This document shows positions 18,384 through 26,568 of a stretch of 64,000 nucleotides of DNA, piece by piece. Every line of letters starts with the position of its first letter. Within the stretch, counting starts at the first letter, position 1. The notes under the pieces are model-generated. The model saw only the letters and a program-made list of their open reading frames with translations. It was not told the origin of the DNA and did not search any database. The stretch is from assembly GCA_963714795.1 (NCBI GenBank), contig CAVQPS010000006.1, positions 372,001 to 436,000 on the forward strand. Reading direction: 5' to 3'. Both the position numbers and the translations under genes were made by a program. This DNA comes from DATIXJ01 sp963714795. Lineage in GTDB: Bacteria > Bacteroidota > Ignavibacteria > UBA10030 > SZUA-254.

Positions 18384-18676
18384 TCCTCTACTGTCAAACC
18401 TGACCCCAAAAAATAGTGATCCCAAATGAATTTCGTAATAGTTATTTTTATTTATCAAATCTAATAGAAATCCTTAATTATCGTTGAAAATCATCATTTC
18501 TTGTTAAAAAACGGCTCTTTCCTTGCTACAACGGAGTAATCCCTTTTTCATCCTTTCGGTCTATTGCGTTTTGGACGTGCCTTTGATTACTTTATCAGTA
18601 ATAATTTCTATTTAAGCGTTATCCTTATATAGACTTCTATTGCTTTGGAGCCGGGTCTCATTTGAGATTTTTTTTC

Positions 18677-18705
18677 TTGACAAAAAGAAAAAAATTCACT
18701 ATTAT
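18677..18705 (+). promoter_or_regulatory. Sigma70-like promoter of the LacI-led carbohydrate locus
   Basis: TTGACA (18677-18682) and TATTAT (18700-18705) are separated by exactly 17 bp of A-rich sequence. The predicted start of transcription is near 18712, giving a leader of about 115 nt before the lacI-type gene. The rest of the 18384-18827 gap is A/T-rich and shows no gene. Confidence 0.6.
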
Positions 18706-18718
18706 CGAAGAGCTTCGA
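18705..18718. promoter_or_regulatory. Candidate operator: perfect inverted repeat over the transcription start
   Basis: TCGAAG (18705-18710), two bases, CTTCGA (18713-18718). It begins at the last base of the -10 box, where a bound repressor would block initiation. A second, weaker candidate, TAAAGCGTTTCG, with the central CG usual for LacI operators, lies at about 18802-18813, just before the start codon. Binding by the LacI-family protein encoded next is inference. Confidence 0.4.
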
Positions 18719-18827
18719 AGTAATGTTCTGGTTTTCTTGTTTATTTAAATTATAACCCTGCAATTTAATGCTATTTAAACGATAATAATCTATTCAACTT
18801 AGTAAAGCGTTTCGATTTTATTGCTGA

Positions 18828-19901
18828 ATGAAACACCAACCCACCATTGAGGATGTGGCGAGAAAAACTTCACTGTCAATTTCGACAGTGTCGCTTGTTC
18901 TTAACGATAAACCCAATGTCAGCGAAGAAACACGCCGAAAGGTAAAAAAGGCTATTCGTGAGATGGGTTATCATCCTCACCGCAGTGCCCGCGTACTTGC
19001 TTCCAAATTTACCGGCAACATAGGATTCATTCTTACCGAAGATCATTTTCAACAATCGGAACCATTTTATACGAAGATTTTTCTCGGAACAGAGTTTGCC
19101 GCTCGTGAATTGAATTACTACATTCTTCTGACCACCGTCAGTAAACAATTCAAGAAAGAGGAATCGATTCCCCGATTTTTGCTGGAGCGAAACGTTGACG
19201 GCGTCATCATAGCAGGAAAAATCGATGAGCGGTATGTCGATCACATTGCATCGATGGGTGTACCGATGATTCTTGTCGATTTTATTTTCCCGTTGAAAAA
19301 AATTTCTTCCGTCCTTATTGATAATCGCCGTGGTGCCGCCGCCGCTGTCGATCATTTATTCATGCAAGGGCATACGGATATCGGTTTTATCGGCGGCGAT
19401 ATTCAACATCCCAGCATTTCGGAACGCTTCGAAGGATATAAGGAGTCTTTGCATTCACACCATATTCCTTTTCGCGAATCTTTTGTTGATAGTATAGAAG
19501 CGGATACCGGGATCGATAACGGACACCAGGCAATTCGCCGGATGATGTCAAAAAATATTAAACCCGATGCAATATTTGCTGCCAACGATGCGCTTGCAAT
19601 CGGGTGCTTGAGATACTTGAAGGAACGCGGCGTTCGCATTCCTGAAGACATCGCTCTTTCCGGATTCGATGACATTGACACAAGTTCTCTTGGAGAACCG
19701 AGATTGACGACCGTGCGGGTATTTAAGGAAGAAATCGGTAAACTTGCCATGGAACACCTTGTCGACGCGATAAAATCAAATAGTCAGGCAGTCGTAACGA
19801 TTCATGTACCGGTTGAACTGATCGTGAGAGAATCTTCATGTGCATCTGCACATATTCTTGAACAACCGTTGCCGAATGTTTCTCTTGTGACGGGTCGATG
19901 A
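18828..19901 (+). CDS. LacI-family transcriptional regulator
   Basis: 357 residues. N-terminal HTH and hinge: TIEDVARKTSLSISTVSLVLNDKPNVSEETR...AIREMGYHP. A periplasmic-binding-protein-like sensor domain follows (NIGFILTED..., GHTDIGFIGG, PDAIFAANDALAIGCLR, IALSGFDDIDTSS, LTTVRVFKEEIGKLA). Such proteins bind a sugar or sugar phosphate and release operators. First gene of the long plus-strand carbohydrate locus; the natural prediction is control of that locus and of itself. Only 91 bp separate it from the next gene and no terminator is visible, so read-through is possible. Confidence 0.93.
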   Translation: MKHQPTIEDVARKTSLSISTVSLVLNDKPNVSEETRRKVKKAIREMGYHPHRSARVLASKFTGNIGFILTEDHFQQSEPFYTKIFLGTEFAARELNYYILLTTVSKQFKKEESIPRFLLERNVDGVIIAGKIDERYVDHIASMGVPMILVDFIFPLKKISSVLIDNRRGAAAAVDHLFMQGHTDIGFIGGDIQHPSISERFEGYKESLHSHHIPFRESFVDSIEADTGIDNGHQAIRRMMSKNIKPDAIFAANDALAIGCLRYLKERGVRIPEDIALSGFDDIDTSSLGEPRLTTVRVFKEEIGKLAMEHLVDAIKSNSQAVVTIHVPVELIVRESSCASAHILEQPLPNVSLVTGR

Positions 19902-19992
19902 ATGTTTTATGTTTTAAATTTCTTCAGCAGAAGGACCAAATCAACAAATTAATTCACTGTTTACTCATTCAAAATAAATGAGGAGTCAATAT

Positions 19993-22900
19993 ATGAAACA
20001 ATTGAGAGTAGTATTGTTGATGTTTTTGTTCGTAAGCTGCCTCTCCGGAGCTTTTGGACAATCGACAAACATCAACTTTTACGGCGGGTTCGAAAGCAAC
20101 TTGCCGTCATTTTGGAACATCGGGAATCAACCGACCGGGTCGACTCTGACATGGGCGACGGATCAATTCCGTTCGATGGGACATTCCCTGAAGATCACAA
20201 AAGCCGCGACGAGCGATTCCGCAGCATGGACGTCGGACAATATGTGCGACATCTGGTCGCCACAGCATCTGGCGAATGTTGACATTATGCTCGGTGCGTA
20301 TGTGATGACTCAGAATGTAAATACGAACCCGGTGAGCGATGATCAGATGTGGTGGGTATCGTATACGTTCTACGACAGTTCAGGAGCGTTAATCGGACAG
20401 ACAAAATTGCCGATCGACCAGAGTGTTGCATCAAGCTCGGGCTGGGTAGCGGATACGAACGGAGTCGGAGCAACGATATTGCCGAGGAATTCATGGAAGA
20501 CGATCGTTCAGTTTGTCGGAGGGAAGAATGCGACAGGAACGGTCTGGGCGGATGATTTCATATTCACCGGACGGAATGGAGCATGGGCAGGCCAGGATTG
20601 GAATACAGGAGTAGGAGTACCGACAGGATGGTACTACTGGTTGCCGCCGAACGGGGGAAATGACGGATTGTTATCGAATGGATTCGAGAATACAGTGGTA
20701 ACGAACGAAGCATCACATTCGGGACTATCCTCACTGAAATTCGATATGCCGTTCGATCGGGCCCCACACGATGGATTTGTTGCTACGAAACGATTTTTCT
20801 TGAAAAATATCAGCACGGACATCAAACCCGGGGACAAGATTCGTGTTAAGGTGTGGGTGAAAGCAAGCAGTCTGGTTCCTGATTCTGCCGCACTCTACCC
20901 GTCAACGTGGGCTGTTGGCGTGACACCACTGTTCGACAAGGGAAATGGAAACAATTTCGGATACAATCCGACGGGGCCGGATATTCAATTTGCGTTCCCG
21001 CCGGTTACGGCTTTTGATTGGACACAATACTGGGCTGATGTCACCGTTCCGGCCGATCCGAGCTACACTGTTGTCGAAGTACGGTTGCACGTGTATGCCC
21101 GTTTCACCGGCACAGTATATTTCGATGATGTAACTGTTGAGAAACTTGATGTATCTGATTTGAATGAAGTCGGTGGTCTGGAAGGTACACTGCCGTCATA
21201 CTGGAATATCGGGAATCAGCCGAGTGGAACGACATTAACGTGGGCGACCGATCAGTTCCGGTCATTGGGACACAGCTTGAAGATTGCCAAGCCAACGGTA
21301 ACGAGCGATTCAGCGGCATGGACGTCGGACAATATGTGCGACATCTGGTCACCTCAGCATCTCGCGAATGTGGACATTCTGCTAGGAGCATATGTGATGA
21401 CCCAGAATGTGAATACGAATCCGGTGAGTGATGATCAGATGTGGTGGGTATCGTACACGTTCTACGACAGTTCCGGCGCGTTAATCGGACAGACAAAACT
21501 GCCGATCGACCAGAGTGTTGCATCGAGTTCGGGCTGGGTAGCAGATACGAACGGTGTCGGGCAGACGATATTGCCGAAGAATTCGTGGAAGACGATCGTT
21601 CAGTTTGTCGGAGGGAAGAATGCGACAGGAACGGTTTGGGCAGATGATTTTGTGTTCTACGGAAGAAATGGGGCATGGGCTGGACAGGATTGGAATTCGG
21701 GAGTAGGAGTACCGACTGGATGGTACTACTGGCTGCCGCCGAACGGAGGAAATGACGGATTGTTATCGAACGGATTCGAGAATACAGTGGTAACGAACTC
21801 TGTATCGCATTCGGGAACGAATTCGTTGGAGTTTAATTTGCCGTTCAACCGAGCTCCACACGATGGATTTGTTGCCACAAAGCGGTTCCTTATTAATGGA
21901 AGTGGAACAACTCCCGGGATGATTGCAAAACTCGGAGGTAAGGCAAAAATAATGGATATCTCTCCCGGTGACAAGATCCGTGTAAAGGTATGGGTGAAAG
22001 CAAGCAATCTGGTACCTGATTCTGCTGCACTCTACCCGACAACATGGGCTGTGGGTGTGACACCACTGTTCGACAAAGGAAATGGAAATAATTTCGGATA
22101 CAATCCGACGGGACCGGATATTCAGTTTTCCTTCCCGCCTGTTACGTCGTTTGATTGGACACAATATTGGGCTGATGTTGATGTTCCGAATGATGCGAGT
22201 TATACCGTTATGGAAGTGCGGTTGCACGTGTATGCCCGCTTCACCGGAACAGTGTATTTTGACGATCTGACCGTTGAGAAACTTGACGTAGCGGATCTCA
22301 ATGAAGTCGGTGGTTTGGAAGGTACACTGCCGTCATACTGGAATATCGGGAATCAACCGAGCGGTTCGACTCTGACATGGGCGACCGATCAGTTCCGATC
22401 GATGGGACATTCCTTAGAGATCGCGAAGGGCGTGACGAGCGATTCAGCGGCATGGACGTCGGACAATATGTGCGACATCTGGTCGCCACAGCATCTGGCG
22501 AATGTTGATATTCTGCTCGGAGCGTATGTGAAGACACAGAATGTGAATACGAACCCGGTGAGTGATGATCAGAAGTGGTGGGTATCGTACTCGTTCTACG
22601 ACAGTTCCGGAGCGTTTATCGGACAGACAAAACTGCCGATCGACCAGAGTGTTGCATCAAGTTCGGGCTGGGAAGCAGACACGAACGGTGTCGGGGCAAC
22701 GATTCTGCCGAAGAATTCCTGGAAGACGATCATTCAGTTTGTCGGAGGGAAGAATGCGACAGGAACGGTATGGGCGGATGACTTTGTGTTCTACGGAAGA
22801 AATGGAGCATGGGCAGGCCAGGATTGGAATGCGGGAGTAGGAGTACCGACAGGATGGTACTACTGGCTGCCGCCAAACGGAGGAAATGACGGATTGTTAT

Positions 22901-23745
22901 CGAACGGGTTCGAAAATACATTGTTGACGAACGCGGTGTCGCATTCGGGATTGAACTCGTTGGAATTTAATATGCCGTTCAATCGGGCTCCACACGATGG
23001 ATTTGTCGCCACAAAACGGTTCCTCATGAACGGTACGGGCATTGGAACTCTCGCCGAGCTCAGCAGTATAAAATCTCATCTCAGCACGCTCGTGTCGAAC
23101 GTAAACCCCGGGGATATTCTCAGGGCAACTGTTTGGCTAAAGGCGAGTAACCTGGTGCCGGATTCAGCCGCTCTCTATCCGACAACATGGGCTGTGGGCT
23201 TGACAACGCTGTTCGACAAGGGGAATGCGAACAATCTCGGGTACAATCCGACGGGACCGGATCTTCAGTTTACGTTTCCGCCGGTCACCTCGTTTGATTG
23301 GACGCCATACTCTGTCGACTTCACTGTTCCCTCGGATTCCTCGTACAAGACATTGGAAATACGTCTCCATGTGTACGCTCGTTTCACGGGGTTAGTCTAC
23401 TTCGACGATCTTACGGTAGACAAAGTGGGAACGACGACAGGTATCAAAAACACGAATCAACTGCCTAAGACATGGGCTTTGGACGATAATTACCCGAATC
23501 CGTTCAATCCAACAACGACAATCGGATACGAAGCTCCTCATTCCGGGGACATATCCATTATTGTCTACAATATTCTCGGACAAGAAGTAAGGACTCTTAT
23601 TTCAGGAAGCATTTCCGCAGGGTATCATGAAGTTGTATGGGATGGACTCAACAATCATGGAACCGTTGTGCAATCCGGTATTTACTTCTATCGCTTGAAT
23701 GTCGGTAGTGTTTCGATAGTAAAGAAAATGTTATACATTAAGTAA
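19993..23745 (+). CDS. T9SS surface protein of three near-identical 370-residue repeats (CBM-like)
   Basis: 1250 residues; start taken at the ATG at 19993 because GAGGAG precedes it and the signal peptide (MKQLRVVLLMF...GAFGQ) then begins properly. Three tandem units follow. Each has two jelly-roll-like halves: one begins GGxEGxLPSYWNIGNQPSG, the other begins GVPTGWYYWLPPNGG, and both end in YFDD[LV]TVEK-type strands, like carbohydrate-binding modules. Aromatic residues are dense (W and Y). No catalytic motif is seen. A T9SS domain (DNYPNPFNPTTTI) closes the protein. Lying between the LacI gene and the TonB receptor, it probably captures glycan at the surface. The repeats are so alike in DNA that recent duplication or gene conversion is likely. 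Confidence 0.8.
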   Translation: MKQLRVVLLMFLFVSCLSGAFGQSTNINFYGGFESNLPSFWNIGNQPTGSTLTWATDQFRSMGHSLKITKAATSDSAAWTSDNMCDIWSPQHLANVDIMLGAYVMTQNVNTNPVSDDQMWWVSYTFYDSSGALIGQTKLPIDQSVASSSGWVADTNGVGATILPRNSWKTIVQFVGGKNATGTVWADDFIFTGRNGAWAGQDWNTGVGVPTGWYYWLPPNGGNDGLLSNGFENTVVTNEASHSGLSSLKFDMPFDRAPHDGFVATKRFFLKNISTDIKPGDKIRVKVWVKASSLVPDSAALYPSTWAVGVTPLFDKGNGNNFGYNPTGPDIQFAFPPVTAFDWTQYWADVTVPADPSYTVVEVRLHVYARFTGTVYFDDVTVEKLDVSDLNEVGGLEGTLPSYWNIGNQPSGTTLTWATDQFRSLGHSLKIAKPTVTSDSAAWTSDNMCDIWSPQHLANVDILLGAYVMTQNVNTNPVSDDQMWWVSYTFYDSSGALIGQTKLPIDQSVASSSGWVADTNGVGQTILPKNSWKTIVQFVGGKNATGTVWADDFVFYGRNGAWAGQDWNSGVGVPTGWYYWLPPNGGNDGLLSNGFENTVVTNSVSHSGTNSLEFNLPFNRAPHDGFVATKRFLINGSGTTPGMIAKLGGKAKIMDISPGDKIRVKVWVKASNLVPDSAALYPTTWAVGVTPLFDKGNGNNFGYNPTGPDIQFSFPPVTSFDWTQYWADVDVPNDASYTVMEVRLHVYARFTGTVYFDDLTVEKLDVADLNEVGGLEGTLPSYWNIGNQPSGSTLTWATDQFRSMGHSLEIAKGVTSDSAAWTSDNMCDIWSPQHLANVDILLGAYVKTQNVNTNPVSDDQKWWVSYSFYDSSGAFIGQTKLPIDQSVASSSGWEADTNGVGATILPKNSWKTIIQFVGGKNATGTVWADDFVFYGRNGAWAGQDWNAGVGVPTGWYYWLPPNGGNDGLLSNGFENTLLTNAVSHSGLNSLEFNMPFNRAPHDGFVATKRFLMNGTGIGTLAELSSIKSHLSTLVSNVNPGDILRATVWLKASNLVPDSAALYPTTWAVGLTTLFDKGNANNLGYNPTGPDLQFTFPPVTSFDWTPYSVDFTVPSDSSYKTLEIRLHVYARFTGLVYFDDLTVDKVGTTTGIKNTNQLPKTWALDDNYPNPFNPTTTIGYEAPHSGDISIIVYNILGQEVRTLISGSISAGYHEVVWDGLNNHGTVVQSGIYFYRLNVGSVSIVKKMLYIK
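20082..21171 (+). repeat. Tandem repeat unit 1 of 3
   Basis: First copy of the roughly 1.1-kb in-gene repeat, from GGFESNLPSFW to the YFDDVTVEKLDV end. It lacks the short insertion near nt 21890-21950 seen in unit 2. Confidence 0.85.
21172..22311 (+). repeat. Tandem repeat unit 2 of 3
   Basis: Second copy, about 50 bp longer than unit 1 because of a Gly/Lys-rich insertion before PGDKIRVKVWVKAS. Long blocks are identical in DNA to units 1 and 3. Confidence 0.85.
22312..23430 (+). repeat. Tandem repeat unit 3 of 3
   Basis: Third copy. Its first half is nearly identical to unit 2, while its last third is the most divergent (for example GLTTLFDKGNANNLGYN). The T9SS domain begins directly after it. 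Confidence 0.85.
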
Positions 23746-23756
23746 AAATATTGGAT

Positions 23757-23796
23757 GCGGGGATACCTTGTCGGGTATCCCCGTATTCTTTTTTTC
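23757..23796 (+). terminator. Rho-independent terminator inside the carbohydrate locus
   Basis: GGGGATACC (23759-23767) pairs perfectly with GGTATCCCC (23774-23782); the T-rich run ATTCTTTTTTTC follows. It lies between the triple-repeat gene and the TonB receptor, so it could make the surface protein far more abundant than the downstream genes by partial termination. Confidence 0.9.
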
Positions 23797-23814
23797 TTTT
23801 TATTCCCATACACC

Positions 23815-26547
23815 ATGAGTAGTTTTTCTGCTTCGTTCATCCGGGTGTTGTGCGTGAGTTATTCGTTGATTCTGTGTGTATCTCTATCATACTCAGGCAC
23901 GACAGGGAAGATTGCAGGTAAAATAGTCGATGCTCAAACGTCGGAAGTGCTGGTCGGCGTTAATGTTCTTATTGAAGGAACAACGCTGGGTGCGGCATCC
24001 GATGTGGACGGTAACTATTTTATTATCAACATACCTCCCGGTACATATACGTTGAAAGCATCTGCTGTAGGATATACTCCGCTGACGATGAGCGAAGTGA
24101 AAGTCTTCGTCGACCAAACGACGAAGATCGATCTGAAATTGCAGGCTCAGGCGGTCGAGATCGGCGCGGTTGAAATCACCGCAACTCGCCCTATTGTTCA
24201 GCGTGATCTTACTTCAACAACATCAACAGTCTCGAGCGATCAGCTTTCCAAACTTCCGGTCGAAGACGTACAGTCGGTTGTGAATCTTCAGGCCGGCGTT
24301 GTCGACGGGCATTTTCGGGGCGGCCGCAGCGATGAAGTAAAATATTTGGTAGACGGCGTTGCCGTTAACGATGTGTTTTCAGGATCGTCGACACTTTCGC
24401 CGGAAATCAACAGCATTCAAGAGATACAGGTGTTGAGCGGGACGTTCAACGCCGAATATGGTGATGCCCTTTCAGGAGTTGTGAATCAGGTAACGAAAAC
24501 TCCGGGAAGCAAATATTCCGGAAGCCTTTCTGCCTATACGGGCGATTATCTTACGACGCGAACATCCTTGTATCAAAATATCGGACATATTTCACCGACA
24601 GATTTGTATAATTTTGAGGGATCTCTCAGCGGTCCGGTGCCCGGTCTGGGAAATGTATTGAAATTTTATATATCGGGACGCCATTATTATGACGACGGCT
24701 ATCTTTATGGAAAAAGAGTTTTCAACCCGTCCGATTCATCCAATTTCAACAATACGAATCCGGCAAAATGGTATATTGGAGCGACGGGTGACGGCAAATA
24801 TGTTTCCATGAACTCCCAGGAGCGAACGACGCTCCAATCGAAACTATCCGTCATTCTCCCCAATTCGGAAATAGTCACGCTGCAGGCTTTTTATCAACAA
24901 TACGATTATCGTGTTTACGATCATGCGTATGTTCTTGACCCCGATGGTGATTATCTTTATCATCAAAAAAGTTTTCTCGGAAGTGCTGTGTACACTCATA
25001 TGATCAGCAATGCAGCGTTCCTCGATTTTCGCGGGTCTGCATTCATATCCGATTATCACCAATCGGTCTATGACAATCCGGTGGATGCCAATGGAAATAT
25101 ACAGGTCGATCCGCGATATGTCTCTCTGGAGTTTGTTCAGGAACAGGGATTAAGTAATAATGCGTTTCTCGTTTCAGGAACCCAAAACTGGGATTTCCAG
25201 CATCATACAAATACATATTCCGGGAAAATTGATCTCACCGATCAGGTGGATCAACAACATCAGATTAAGGCAGGTGTGGATGGTGAGTATTATACGCTCC
25301 GGTATCAGGATTTTCAGGTTCATGTCGATGCAAACTCGGATTTTGTCCCTACATTGCCGGCGTACGGAAGTTTCGATTTTAACGTGTATAAAAATCATCC
25401 GTATCAGTTTGCAACATACATTCAGGATAAGATCGAGCTTGATTACCTTGTCATCAATGCGGGTCTTCGATTCGATTATTTCGAACCGGACGGAAACATA
25501 CTCCTCAACCCGACAAATATTGAAGAGCTCGACAGTTTGCAACAACCGTATCCCAGTTCGTTAAACGGCACTCAAATTCTGCAGAAAGCAAGTGCAAAGT
25601 CGCAGTTCAGTCCCCGCATCGGACTTTCCTATCCCATGACGGATAAGGGAGCGGTTCATATTTCTTACGGGCATTTTTTCCAGATGCCTGCGTTCGACTA
25701 TCTCTATAAGAATCCCAATTTTAGAATTCCTCTTACAGGATCATTTCCCGATTTCGTCGGTTCTGTCATCGGTAACGCAGACCTTCAACCGCAACGGACA
25801 ACGATGTATGAAGTTGGCTTACAACAGGAAGTGGCGCCGAATCTCGGCATAACGATTACGGGGTATTATAAAGATATTCGTAACCTACTGGGTATCGAGG
25901 AATTTTATAAGGGAAATCAAACTCTCTTCGGAGAATATGTTAATCATGATTACGGCGAGGTGAAAGGGATTACGCTTTCACTCGAACGACGACTGGTCGA
26001 CGGATTCGGCGCAACGATTGATTATACGTTTCAGGTAGCGCAGGGAAGCGCCTCGGATCCGAACGAGGATCTCACCAAAGCTCAGGCGTCACCGCCAATA
26101 CAGATTAATGAAGAACTCGTGCCGCTTAGCTGGGATCGCAGACATTCTCTGAATTTTACGTTGACCCTCGGTACTCCGCATACGTTCCTTGCCAGTCTGG
26201 TCGGGAAGTTAGGTTCCGGACTTCCGTATACTCCGTCGTTACAGAATCAACGGACCGGATTGGAGAACAGTGACAATATGCCGACATTCTTCAATACCGA
26301 TCTTTATGTGACGAAAGATGTAACGCTTGACGATGTTGCGTTTTCCTTTTTTCTCAAAGTGTATAACCTTTTCGATACCCCGGCAGCAATTAATGTATTT
26401 ACGGATACCGGTCAACCGGGATATACGCTTCAGCTAACGCAGTCACAACCGCCGCGCGGAGTGAATACGCTCGCGCAATATTTTACAGAACCCGACTATT
26501 ATTCGGCTCCCCGCCAGGTAATTATCGGGGCGACAATGTCATTTTGA
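23815..26547 (+). CDS. TonB-dependent outer-membrane receptor
   Basis: 910 residues from the ATG at 23815; an in-frame ATG at 23755 lies within the terminator hairpin and is rejected. Signal peptide ending near SLSYSG, then a carboxypeptidase-regulatory-like domain (GKIAGKIVDAQTSEVLVG...PPGTYTLKASAVGY), a plug domain (ITATRPIVQRD...LQAGVVDGHFRGGRSDE, YLVDGVAVND) and a 22-strand-type barrel ending in Phe (GATMSF). It would import a ligand using TonB energy. There is no SusD-type partner beside it; instead the next two genes encode an exoprotein and a PorV-like protein, a trio typical of this lineage. Confidence 0.9.
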   Translation: MSSFSASFIRVLCVSYSLILCVSLSYSGTTGKIAGKIVDAQTSEVLVGVNVLIEGTTLGAASDVDGNYFIINIPPGTYTLKASAVGYTPLTMSEVKVFVDQTTKIDLKLQAQAVEIGAVEITATRPIVQRDLTSTTSTVSSDQLSKLPVEDVQSVVNLQAGVVDGHFRGGRSDEVKYLVDGVAVNDVFSGSSTLSPEINSIQEIQVLSGTFNAEYGDALSGVVNQVTKTPGSKYSGSLSAYTGDYLTTRTSLYQNIGHISPTDLYNFEGSLSGPVPGLGNVLKFYISGRHYYDDGYLYGKRVFNPSDSSNFNNTNPAKWYIGATGDGKYVSMNSQERTTLQSKLSVILPNSEIVTLQAFYQQYDYRVYDHAYVLDPDGDYLYHQKSFLGSAVYTHMISNAAFLDFRGSAFISDYHQSVYDNPVDANGNIQVDPRYVSLEFVQEQGLSNNAFLVSGTQNWDFQHHTNTYSGKIDLTDQVDQQHQIKAGVDGEYYTLRYQDFQVHVDANSDFVPTLPAYGSFDFNVYKNHPYQFATYIQDKIELDYLVINAGLRFDYFEPDGNILLNPTNIEELDSLQQPYPSSLNGTQILQKASAKSQFSPRIGLSYPMTDKGAVHISYGHFFQMPAFDYLYKNPNFRIPLTGSFPDFVGSVIGNADLQPQRTTMYEVGLQQEVAPNLGITITGYYKDIRNLLGIEEFYKGNQTLFGEYVNHDYGEVKGITLSLERRLVDGFGATIDYTFQVAQGSASDPNEDLTKAQASPPIQINEELVPLSWDRRHSLNFTLTLGTPHTFLASLVGKLGSGLPYTPSLQNQRTGLENSDNMPTFFNTDLYVTKDVTLDDVAFSFFLKVYNLFDTPAAINVFTDTGQPGYTLQLTQSQPPRGVNTLAQYFTEPDYYSAPRQVIIGATMSF

Positions 26548-26568
26548 TTGTATGTGATGAGGAAGCAC

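Noticed and set aside
18384..18460. Possible family A/B element from GTCAAACCTGACCCC
   Set aside because: No partner inverted repeat or flanking 8-bp duplication found.
18540..18575. Similarity of TTTTTCATCCTTTCGG-type sequence to 11836-11860 (TTTTCATCCTTTAGGA)
   Set aside because: About 20 bp of A/T-rich likeness in two leaders; could be a shared regulatory motif, but is too short to distinguish from chance.
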